From Thiocapsa sp. UBA6158 (lineage in GTDB: Bacteria > Pseudomonadota > Gammaproteobacteria > Chromatiales > Chromatiaceae), in assembly GCF_002423035.1 (NCBI RefSeq), contig NZ_DIUM01000049.1, positions 2,354 to 8,263 on the forward strand: DNA of 5,910 nucleotides, written 5' to 3'. The notes under the pieces are model-generated. The model saw only the letters and a list, made by a program, of their open reading frames with translations, was not told the DNA's origin and did no database searches. The position numbers and the translations under genes were made by a program. Positions 1 to 4,520 of the stretch are shown here, piece by piece (position 1 is the stretch's first letter; each line of letters begins with the position of its first letter).

Positions 1-398
1 CCGGCGATGTAGGAGTCGATCTGCTCGGGCGGCAGGTAGGGCCGAAACAGCCCGCCGATGAAGAGCCAGGCCAGCAGGGCCATCGAGAAGGGCTTCACCG
101 CCCAGTTGATGAAGAGCGTGACGCCGACCCCGCGCCAGTGCTCGGTCACGCCCTTGAGCGCCTTCAGATCGATCTTCAACAGCATCGGGATGATCATCAG
201 CCAGATGAGCACCGCCACCGGCAGGTTGATCTGCGCGATCTCGATCGCGGCGACCGCATGGAAGGCACCGGGGGCCAGGTGGCCGAGACCGATGCCGATC
301 AGGATGCAGAGGAAGACCCAGAGGGTCAGATAACGTTCGAAGAACCCCATGGGTGCGCCGCCGGCCTGCTTGCCCGTGGTTTCGCATTGGCTGCTCAT
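1..398 (-). CDS. acr3: ACR3-family arsenite efflux permease, N-terminal part (runs off the left edge)
   Basis: The product is an inner-membrane carrier that exports arsenite, normally using the proton motive force; this role is known for the family. About 132 residues are visible. They open with a short hydrophilic tail (MSSQCETTGKQ), then FFERYLTLWVFLC leads into the first membrane helix (about residues 23-43). A second hydrophobic segment covers about 55-76 and ends in the PMLLKIDLKALK motif, and a third (about 90-117) carries NWAVKPF. The order of these motifs is typical of ACR3 rather than of the unrelated ArsB family. The start at 398 was chosen because family members commonly have this short Cys-containing tail; a second ATG at 350 is possible but would remove it. 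Upstream GGCGAGGGC is only a weak ribosome binding site. No arsR or arsC lies on the visible side, so any ars partners would be beyond the left edge. Confidence 0.93.
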   Translation of the reverse strand, partial: MSSQCETTGKQAGGAPMGFFERYLTLWVFLCILIGIGLGHLAPGAFHAVAAIEIAQINLPVAVLIWLMIIPMLLKIDLKALKGVTEHWRGVGVTLFINWAVKPFSMALLAWLFIGGLFRPYLPPEQIDSYIA

Positions 399-471
399 GA
401 TGCCCTCGCCGTTGGACTCGAGATGGGCGCGCCGGGCCGGAATCCGGATCGGCGCGGGTGCTGTCGAGGAT

Positions 472-495
472 CATATCCGGTGTTTCGTATATATG
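472..495. promoter_or_regulatory. AT-rich inverted repeat upstream of acr3, possible promoter/operator
   Basis: The sequence CATAT, 14 bases, ATATG lies 74 to 97 bases upstream of the acr3 start, inside the only AT-rich patch (about 470-505) of an otherwise GC-rich spacer. Ars operons are usually controlled by ArsR at AT-rich imperfect palindromes over the promoter, so position and composition fit. The half-sites are only 5 bp and I could not assign convincing -35 and -10 boxes, so this is a candidate only. The rest of the 399-557 spacer shows no gene I can support. Confidence 0.25.
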
Positions 496-557
496 GAAAA
501 TAGAATGTCGATGCGTTTGATCCGCGACAATCGCGACACCATCGAGCGAATCGCCCG

Positions 558-950
558 CTACTCTGACTCCAACTGAAGATAGGTCTGGTTGACGTTGCGC
601 TGATGCCAGCCTTCGATCTGCTCCAGATGCTCGAGGGCCGGTGTGTCGGCCAGCCGCTCGACCGTCTCGTCGATCGGCCCCCAGTTGGCGAGTGCGCACT
701 CGACCTCCCGCACCAGCCAGTCCAGATCGTCGCGGGTGTCGCGCTTGGCTTTGGCAAGATCCGCCGGGTTGCCGTGGCCGGGGACGACGACCGTCGGCTG
801 CAACGCCGCCATCGCGTGGAAGGTGTCGCGCCAGGCGCGAATCCGGCTGTGCGGCCAGACTCCGAGGATGGGATCCATGTACACCGGGTCGCCCGCAAAG
901 AGCACGCCGGATTCGGGCAGCCAGAGGAGGGCGTCAGCAAGCCGATCCAG
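558..950 (-). pseudogene. Truncated MBL-fold metallohydrolase (SoxH-like), C-terminal half only
   Basis: The reading frame gives DALLWLPESGVLFAGDPVY, then an AWRDTFHAMAALQP helix, VVVPGHG, and a tail with EHLEQIEGWHQRNVNQ before a TAG stop. This matches the C-terminal half of metallo-beta-lactamase-fold hydrolases of the SoxH/quinoprotein-relay type. The metal-binding Asp of AGD and His of PGHG are present. The N-terminal half with the HxHxDH metal motif is absent. The frame is open back to the stop codon of the rhodanese gene (975-977), but the roughly 13 codons next to that stop do not resemble the family, which puts a deletion junction at about 936-975. A GTG at 905 has no ribosome binding site and would start in mid-domain. 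Without the other metal ligands the product could not be an active hydrolase. An intact ancestor probably sat just downstream of the rhodanese gene; this is inferred. Confidence 0.8.
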
Positions 951-974
951 AGGCCGCCGACGCTGCGCCGAGCA

Positions 975-1922
975 TTAGAGCGCAAAGTCTCCACCGTAAG
1001 GCTCGGATCCTTCCACGACCGGCAGGGTCAGCTCGTTGCCCCAATGCGACCAGCCGCCGTTGTAGAGTCGCACGTCCTCGTAGCCGAGATGCTTGAGCTG
1101 CAGATAGGCCAGGCCCATCCGGAACCCGTCGTGGCAGTAGACATAGATCCGCTTGTCCTTGGGGATGGCGGCATAGAGTGCCGCCAGACTCTCGTCGCTG
1201 CGCCATTTGCCGGTCTGTCCATCCACCCCGTCGAGACTCACGATGTTGATGGCCCCGGGGATGTGCCCGGCCATGATCGAGTGTCGGATCACCTCGCCGG
1301 TGTACATGTCGTTCGGGCGGGCATCGAGCAAGATCACATTCGGATCGCGGCGCGAGACGACAGCGTCGTAGACGTCGGCCCATTCGATGAAGAGCGCCGG
1401 GTCGGCGTCCTTCAGGGTGACGTTGCCGGGTGCTTTCGGCGGCGTCGGGTCCTTTTCAAGCTCGTTGAAGCCGGTCCACTCGATGGTCCCGCCGTCGAGG
1501 ATCTTCACGCGGTCCATCTCGAAGCCGTAGAGTTCGAGCAGGAAATAGAGACGCGACGCCAGCGCCGTGCTGGAATCGTCATAGATCACGAGTGTCGAGT
1601 CGTCGTTCACGCCCCAGCCGCGCAAGGTCTCCTGGAAGGTCTCGCGTGAGGGAAAGCGCATGATCGGGCTGGCGTCGTTGTCGCCGAGATCCTTGAAGCG
1701 CTGGACCTGGACCGCGCCCGGGATATGTCCGACGGTGAAGAAGCGGTGCGGGTGATAGCGCACCTCCAGGACGATCAGATTCTCCTCGTCCAACCCGTCC
1801 GCGAGCCAGTCGGCATCGACCAGGAAATCCGGATTGGCGAGCGTCTGGATGGGCGCGAACAGCAACGCAAGCAGCGCGGCGAACCCGATCGGCAGAAGTG
1901 CTCGATACAGACTGTGCGACAT
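975..1922 (-). CDS. Exported two-domain rhodanese (thiosulfate/3-mercaptopyruvate sulfurtransferase type)
   Basis: This 315-residue protein moves sulfane sulfur from a donor such as thiosulfate or mercaptopyruvate to a thiophilic acceptor; the exact donor cannot be read from sequence. Residues 1-30 form a signal peptide (hydrophobic core AALLALLFAP, likely cleavage after TLA), so it should act in the periplasm. The first rhodanese domain (about 33-155) carries GHIPGAVQV, and at the usual active-site position it has YDDSSTALASRLY with no cysteine, as expected for the structural domain. The second (about 175-300) has LLDARP, GHIPGAINI and the active-site loop YCHDGFRMG with the catalytic Cys263, followed by YNGGWSHWG. 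The start at 1922 is fixed by a strong AGAGGAGA ribosome binding site six bases upstream; an in-frame extension to 2027 is unlike the family. A hydrolase remnant follows its stop directly, hinting at a former sulfur-handling pair. Confidence 0.93.
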   Translation of the reverse strand: MSHSLYRALLPIGFAALLALLFAPIQTLANPDFLVDADWLADGLDEENLIVLEVRYHPHRFFTVGHIPGAVQVQRFKDLGDNDASPIMRFPSRETFQETLRGWGVNDDSTLVIYDDSSTALASRLYFLLELYGFEMDRVKILDGGTIEWTGFNELEKDPTPPKAPGNVTLKDADPALFIEWADVYDAVVSRRDPNVILLDARPNDMYTGEVIRHSIMAGHIPGAINIVSLDGVDGQTGKWRSDESLAALYAAIPKDKRIYVYCHDGFRMGLAYLQLKHLGYEDVRLYNGGWSHWGNELTLPVVEGSEPYGGDFAL

Positions 1923-1927
1923 GAAGT

Positions 1928-1935
1928 TCTCCTCT
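1928..1935 (-). promoter_or_regulatory. Ribosome binding site of the rhodanese gene
   Basis: On the minus strand this reads AGAGGAGA. Its AGGAG core ends six bases before the ATG at 1922. It decides the start of the rhodanese gene against the longer in-frame extension, and the signal peptide begins right there. Confidence 0.85.
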
Positions 1936-2004
1936 GAGGGTGTGTTGAGTTGTAGTGTGGCGTTGCAGGCCGGGCACATCGCGTGCGCCAACCAAGGCAG
2001 GGGA

Positions 2005-2019
2005 TCGGCCAATAGCCGA
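2005..2019. repeat. Near-perfect 15-bp palindrome at the end of the porin remnant
   Basis: TCGGC-CAATA-GCCGA has two 5-bp complementary arms around a 5-base centre. It lies exactly where the porin reading frame loses its expected end (about 2018) and about 85 bases upstream of the rhodanese start. It could be a small hairpin, an operator for the rhodanese gene or a scar of rearrangement. At this length chance is a real alternative in GC-rich DNA. Confidence 0.3.
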
Positions 2020-2312
2020 CTTTGCATTCACACCGACCGTGAAGTTGTTTAAGTCTTCGTTGTCGGTGTTGTCGATCCGTTGGTTCCAGGCCGCCAACAA
2101 CTCGGACCGATCGGTCAGAGCATACTTGACGCCGAGACTCCAGTTGTCCTGATCACGATCGTAAAGGACGCCGTCGACGACCCGGCCGTAGACGGCACCG
2201 TCGCGATGCTGTCCGTCAGCGCCGATGATCCGAGAGCGGTTGATCCCGTAAATACCGTTGAAATACAGGTTGCGCCCGAGACCGAGAGAGTCGGCGTCCT
2301 CGTAGAAGGCGG
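2019..2312 (-). pseudogene. Outer-membrane porin remnant, C-terminal beta strands
   Basis: About 97 codons read like the end of a Gram-negative trimeric-type porin. Alternating aromatic/hydrophobic strands separated by charged loops are visible: SLGLGRNLYFNGIYG, then GAVYGRVVDGVLYDRD, then NWSLGVKYALTDRSELLAAWNQRI, ending in LNNFTVGVNAK. Porins normally finish with a terminal phenylalanine right after such a strand. Here the frame instead runs on past the lysine without the Phe and stop, so the extreme C-terminus is lost at about 2018. Upstream of about 2312 the resemblance also ends (no start, no signal peptide, no N-terminal strands), leaving roughly the last quarter of a porin. It cannot make a barrel. 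I recognise the strand pattern and closing motif, not a particular porin subfamily. Confidence 0.65.
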
Positions 2313-2384
2313 AATGATTAGGATTAGGCCTCAACCGCAGCTTCGGCGGCCGAGCAGGCATGCAGCACGATCCGTGGCGTGGCC

Positions 2385-2390
2385 TATACT
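2385..2390 (+). promoter_or_regulatory. Possible -10 box (TATACT) for the 57-residue gene
   Basis: TATACT is close to the sigma-70 consensus TATAAT and lies 43 bases upstream of the small gene's ATG, a plausible spacing for its promoter. No good -35 box is seen 16-18 bases further upstream, where the sequence is about TGCAGC, so support is weak. Confidence 0.25.
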
Positions 2391-2433
2391 CGAACCACGA
2401 GGGCCTTTGACACAAAGCCAGTCGGAGAAACCA

Positions 2434-2607
2434 ATGAAGAAGAGCTTTAAAGAGGTGCTGCAGACCCTGGTGGACGACCGCATCGCGGCCGGCGAGGATC
2501 CCCGAGACCTGTTCGAGGAGCTGCTTCGCGAGGCGAATCTGGTCTTCGGGCACTACAACCTGGAGTACGAGCTTGGCTTGTTCGCGAAGGCAGAAGACAC
2601 GGATTAG
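2434..2607 (+). CDS. Small acidic hypothetical protein, 57 residues
   Basis: I do not recognise this protein. It has 57 residues, starts MKKSFKEVLQTLVDDRIA and ends FAKAEDTD. It is acidic overall, has no signal peptide, membrane segment or cysteine, and its first half (KKSFKEVLQTLVDDRIA and DPRDLFEELLREANLVF) looks alpha-helical. The start is supported by GGAG six bases upstream of the ATG and a TATACT box further upstream. A longer in-frame version back to 2080 is antisense to the porin remnant and lacks a ribosome binding site, so I rejected it. The gene stands alone among fragments of other genes, yet has intact signals, which suggests it is still in use. Its function is unknown and no partner can be named from context. 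Confidence 0.6.
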   Translation: MKKSFKEVLQTLVDDRIAAGEDPRDLFEELLREANLVFGHYNLEYELGLFAKAEDTD

Positions 2608-2649
2608 CACTGAATGATGAGTGATCCCTCCGATACAGCGCACGGGGGT

Positions 2650-2872
2650 TCGGCTCGCGCCGGTCGCGCCTCAGGGACCAAGCCCCCGCGACCAGGATGG
2701 CAAGGAAAAAGAGGAAGGCCCAGTTCGCGAGCGAGAGACCAAGAATCACCAACTCGCGGTCCGCGCAGAAACCGCTGGCCATGAAGAGCGAGGGCACCTG
2801 TTGGCCGAGCCATTCCACGAGGCGCTCGATCGTGCCGGGCGGCCCGCCGATGCAGGAGATGCTGTCTTGCGG
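2650..2872 (-). pseudogene. dsbB: dsbB remnant: C-terminal half of disulfide bond formation protein B
   Basis: DsbB is the inner-membrane quinone-linked oxidase that re-oxidises DsbA. The minus-strand frame shows the second periplasmic loop and last membrane helix: a first cysteine in ISCIGG, then VEWLGQQVPSLFMASGFCADR with the second cysteine 29 residues later, then ILGLSLANWAFLFFLAILVAGAW and a positively charged SLRRDRRE tail. This parallels E. coli DsbB, where VFVASGDCAERQWDFLGL surrounds Cys130. The N-terminal half with the first two helices and the CxxC pair is missing: upstream of about 2872 the DNA switches to a different gene remnant on the other strand. No stop codon follows the basic tail at a normal place, and the frame stays open to 2447, so the 3' end is lost too. 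The fragment cannot be a working DsbB. Confidence 0.72.
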
Positions 2873-2885
2873 CTGCGATTGCAGC

Positions 2886-2948
2886 TTCAAGGACGAGATG
2901 GGCGTCTTCAAGGACGAGATGCTGGACTTCAAGAACGAGTCCTTGCGC
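2886..2948 (+). repeat. Three 21-bp tandem units encoding a heptad repeat
   Basis: The 15-base core TTCAAGGACGAGATG occurs at 2886 and 2907, and a diverged copy (TTCAAGAACGAGTCC) at 2928. The period is exactly 21 bases, so each unit encodes one heptad, FKDEMxx. Such heptads form coiled coils and are typical of the N-terminal region of PD-(D/E)XK-type proteins found in several gammaproteobacteria and cyanobacteria. The repeat belongs to the pseudogene that extends to 3120. Confidence 0.75.
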
Positions 2949-3120
2949 TACCGATGTCTTTCCGGAGTTCTCGGATCGGCGTTTGATCGGCGTGCTGGCC
3001 AGTCTTTACCCGGACCAGAGCATCGTCACCGATGCCACATCAAAGGGCGTGCTCGTGATGGGCATGGGCGATGAAACCATGGATGTCCTCAACCCGTCGG
3101 CGTTGGACTCCGGCGATTAA
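2886..3120 (+). pseudogene. Internally deleted coiled-coil PD-(D/E)XK-type nuclease-like protein
   Basis: Two pieces of one recognisable family are joined. The first (2886-2948) is the coiled coil, FKDEM heptads followed by FKNESLR. The second (about 2950-3120) is in the next frame and reads VFPEFSDRRLIGVLASLYPD, then KGVLVMGMGDETMDVLNP, and a TAA stop. In intact relatives, as I recall them, the coiled coil is followed by a kWGeL..kmGTLVEDIV segment and a nuclease-like core with an ExK motif, and the protein ends in a FPEYRDRRLIPVFSSLY...GDETMDLLN tail. Here the middle, roughly a hundred residues including the presumed catalytic ExK, is gone and the two ends are out of frame across about 2943-2950. 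The extreme N-terminus is also missing or replaced: an ATG at 2850 exists, but the codons between it and the heptads (MQEMLSCGCDCS) are antisense to the dsbB remnant. The ancestral function is not established; the nuclease-fold assignment is from recalled family resemblance. Confidence 0.6.
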
Positions 3121-3150
3121 ATCGCCTGCGGCCCGCATGGCGCCCGTCGC

Positions 3151-3309
3151 GACACGTCCGACGTCGTCTCCCTGCTCACGCCGCACCTTTCTCTCCGGTC
3201 TGCCGGCGGCCAAGCGGATCCCGTACGCGCGTCGAGCCAGCCGTTGCGCTTCGGCCTGACGCCCGTCGTGCTCGACGATCGGATCGGTTTCCTGAATGGC
3301 AGAAGATGA
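3151..3309 (+). pseudogene. Fragment of a PhnD-like ABC-transporter substrate-binding protein, N-terminal part
   Basis: The frame reads VVSLLTPHLSLRSAGGQAD, which looks like the back half of a signal peptide with a cleavage region, then PLRFGLTPVVLDDRIGFLNG and a TGA stop at 3307. The RFGLTPV...D..GFLN pattern matches the first strand and helix of periplasmic phosphate/phosphite/phosphonate-type binding proteins (PhnD family). Only about 50 of the usual 280-300 residues remain. At the break, dropping one frame gives WQKMKRYG, and intact relatives usually have FLN followed closely by a Trp. A single-base loss next to the AAT at 3295-3297 could therefore have caused the first damage, before the rest was lost beyond about 3340. 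The frame is open back to the stop of the preceding remnant, with no start codon or ribosome binding site visible. Confidence 0.5.
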
Positions 3310-3356
3310 AGCGCTACGGCGTCACGTGGCCGGAGTAAAGGATCGGGGCGAGGTGT

Positions 3357-3977
3357 TCAGTCCCCCATGTTGCGCGGCCAAGGCGGGATCCGCCAATCCA
3401 GACTCAGCGCCAAGAGGCGCAACCCGGTCGCGGTGCCGGCACCCGCCAGCAAGGTCAGCCAGGGCTCGGCACCGAGGGCGTCGACGCCGATGAAGACCCA
3501 GCAGCCCACGAAGGCGCAGAGCGCATAGGGGCTGTGATCCTGGAACACGACCGGGATCTCGTTGCAGAGCACATCGCGAAGCACCCCGCCGAAGACGCCG
3601 GTCACGACCCCCATGATCACCACAACGATGACCGGCATCTCAGCCACCATTGCCAGTGCAGCGCCCGAGACGGCGAACAGCCCGAGCCCAAGGGCATCCG
3701 TGACGTTCATGACCCGCTCCGCCCAACGATGCCGCATCAAGCCGAGCAAGGGCGAGCCGATCAAGGTCAGCACCAGGACCAGCCAGACATACTCATGATG
3801 CTGCACCCAGAAGAGCGGGCGGCGGTCGAGCAGCACGTCACGCAGCGTTCCCCCGCCGAAAGCCGACGCGAAGGCGACCGTGAAGACCCCGACGATATCC
3901 ATCCGCCGACGCGCGGCCTCGATCAGACCGGACACGGCAAAGGCGATGATGGCGACGATTTCGATGATGATCAGCAT
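3357..3977 (-). CDS. TRIC/YicG-family membrane protein (UPF0126)
   Basis: This complete 206-residue integral membrane protein belongs to the family that includes E. coli YicG and prokaryotic TRIC channels, which form cation-permeable trimers; the physiological role in bacteria is not settled. The family's internal duplication is plain. AFAVSG (residues 12-17) pairs with LFAVSG (100-105), and the glycine-kinked GGGTLRD (41-47) pairs with GGVLRD (130-135). Each half consists of three hydrophobic helices, and a seventh helix at about 172-192 (PWLTLLAGAGTATGLRLLALSL) precedes the short RIPPW tail. Length and order are normal and no damage is visible. The ATG at 3977 has only a weak AGAAG upstream, but no better in-frame start exists. 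It is transcribed away from the DUF1640 gene, with 149 bases between the two starts, and toward the remnant region. Confidence 0.9.
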   Translation of the reverse strand: MLIIIEIVAIIAFAVSGLIEAARRRMDIVGVFTVAFASAFGGGTLRDVLLDRRPLFWVQHHEYVWLVLVLTLIGSPLLGLMRHRWAERVMNVTDALGLGLFAVSGAALAMVAEMPVIVVVIMGVVTGVFGGVLRDVLCNEIPVVFQDHSPYALCAFVGCWVFIGVDALGAEPWLTLLAGAGTATGLRLLALSLDWRIPPWPRNMGD

Positions 3978-4126
3978 AAGCTTCTACGGCCGTCCGGCGA
4001 CTCGCGATGCCCGATAGCGTCCTGCGCGCGCGGGCACAATTGCGTCGGGCCCCGAGTTCTGACGCCTCCTTGATCCAGTGTGCTATGGTCCCGAGAAATC
4101 ATCGGCATCGGTCGGAAGTTGCGGGC

Positions 4127-4378
4127 ATGGCCACCGTCATCTTCGATACATTAAAGTTTGTGGAGAAGCTCAAATCGGTAGGAATTCCCGAGGATCAGGC
4201 GAAGGTCATCTCCGAGGCGTGCCGGGATGCGTCGGGAGAGGCAGAGCTGATCACGAGGAAAGACCTGCAGATCGAGCTTGCGCCGGTCCGGTCGGATATC
4301 AGCCCAATCAAGTGGATGATGGGAATCCTGCTTGGAGGCGTGATGGCCCTTTTGCTTAAATCATTTTTCCCCGCGTAG
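4127..4378 (+). CDS. DUF1640-type small coiled-coil membrane protein
   Basis: This 83-residue protein opens with MATVIFDTLKFVEKLKSVGIPEDQAKVISEA, the characteristic start of DUF1640 (CCDC90-like) proteins. A GEAELITRKDLQIEL linker follows, and a single C-terminal membrane helix (about 63-78, KWMMGILLGGVMALLL) ends in KSFFPA. Such proteins are thought to sit in the membrane by the C-terminal helix with the coiled coil facing the cytoplasm; no enzymatic role is known in bacteria. The coiled-coil middle is short here compared with longer relatives, which repeat the ATKxDL-type segment. The start at 4127 has GGAAG eight bases upstream; an in-frame extension to 4007 gives an Arg-rich tail unlike the family. 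TGCTATGGT at 4081-4089 resembles an extended -10 box, but no -35 box fits. It converges with ilvD across a spacer holding a palindromic repeat. Confidence 0.87.
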   Translation: MATVIFDTLKFVEKLKSVGIPEDQAKVISEACRDASGEAELITRKDLQIELAPVRSDISPIKWMMGILLGGVMALLLKSFFPA

Positions 4379-4455
4379 CCAACACCGCCGACGGCATAAC
4401 CTCCGGCGCTCGGCACGGTCCACCGCCGCCACCCGGATTGGGCGTTTGAGCCGTG

Positions 4456-4486
4456 AGGATGGGTTTCGCTGCGCTCTACCCATCCT
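4456..4486. repeat. Dispersed palindromic repeat (GGATGGGT...ACCCATCC), possible bidirectional terminator
   Basis: AGGATGGGT and ACCCATCCT form a perfect 9-bp inverted repeat around the loop TTCGCTGCGCTCT; beyond it, CCTAC could still pair with GTGAGG if one G bulges out. This GGATGGGT-TTCGCTGCGCTC-ACCCATCC element is a familiar intergenic repeat in many gammaproteobacterial genomes. Translated on the minus strand it yields the artefactual peptide WVERSETHP often seen in spurious gene calls. It sits between the convergent ends of the DUF1640 gene and ilvD, where it could act as a hairpin protecting or ending both transcripts. There is no T-run tight against the stem, so intrinsic termination is not proven. 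Confidence 0.75.
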
Positions 4487-4520
4487 ACATGTTTCGGTTG
4501 TTTTTGAATCGTTCCCTCGA

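Noticed and set aside
58..576. Plus-strand open frames opposite acr3 and its upstream region
   Set aside because: They are antisense to the acr3 membrane segments or have no ribosome binding site and no recognisable family.
395..994. 199-residue minus-strand open frame across the hydrolase remnant
   Set aside because: It is a shifted frame of the same DNA. The frame with LLWLPESG, AGD and PGHG is the protein-like one.
603..1649. 348-residue plus-strand open frame
   Set aside because: It is antisense to the rhodanese gene and the hydrolase remnant; its composition (rich in H, V, R, D) is typical of the complement of a GC-rich gene and matches no family I know.
1579..2643. 354-residue minus-strand open frame
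   Set aside because: Only its middle (about 2019-2312) is protein-like, as the porin remnant. The rest overlaps the rhodanese gene out of frame or is antisense to the 57-residue gene.
2886..2948. CRISPR or other non-coding repeat array
   Set aside because: The units are contiguous, without spacers, and the 21-bp period preserves a coding heptad.
3120..3356. Open minus-strand frame behind the TRIC gene (RLARRAYGIRLAAGRPERKV...)
   Set aside because: It has no start codon signal and no family match, while the plus strand shows the RFGLTPVVLDD..GFLN pattern of a binding protein.
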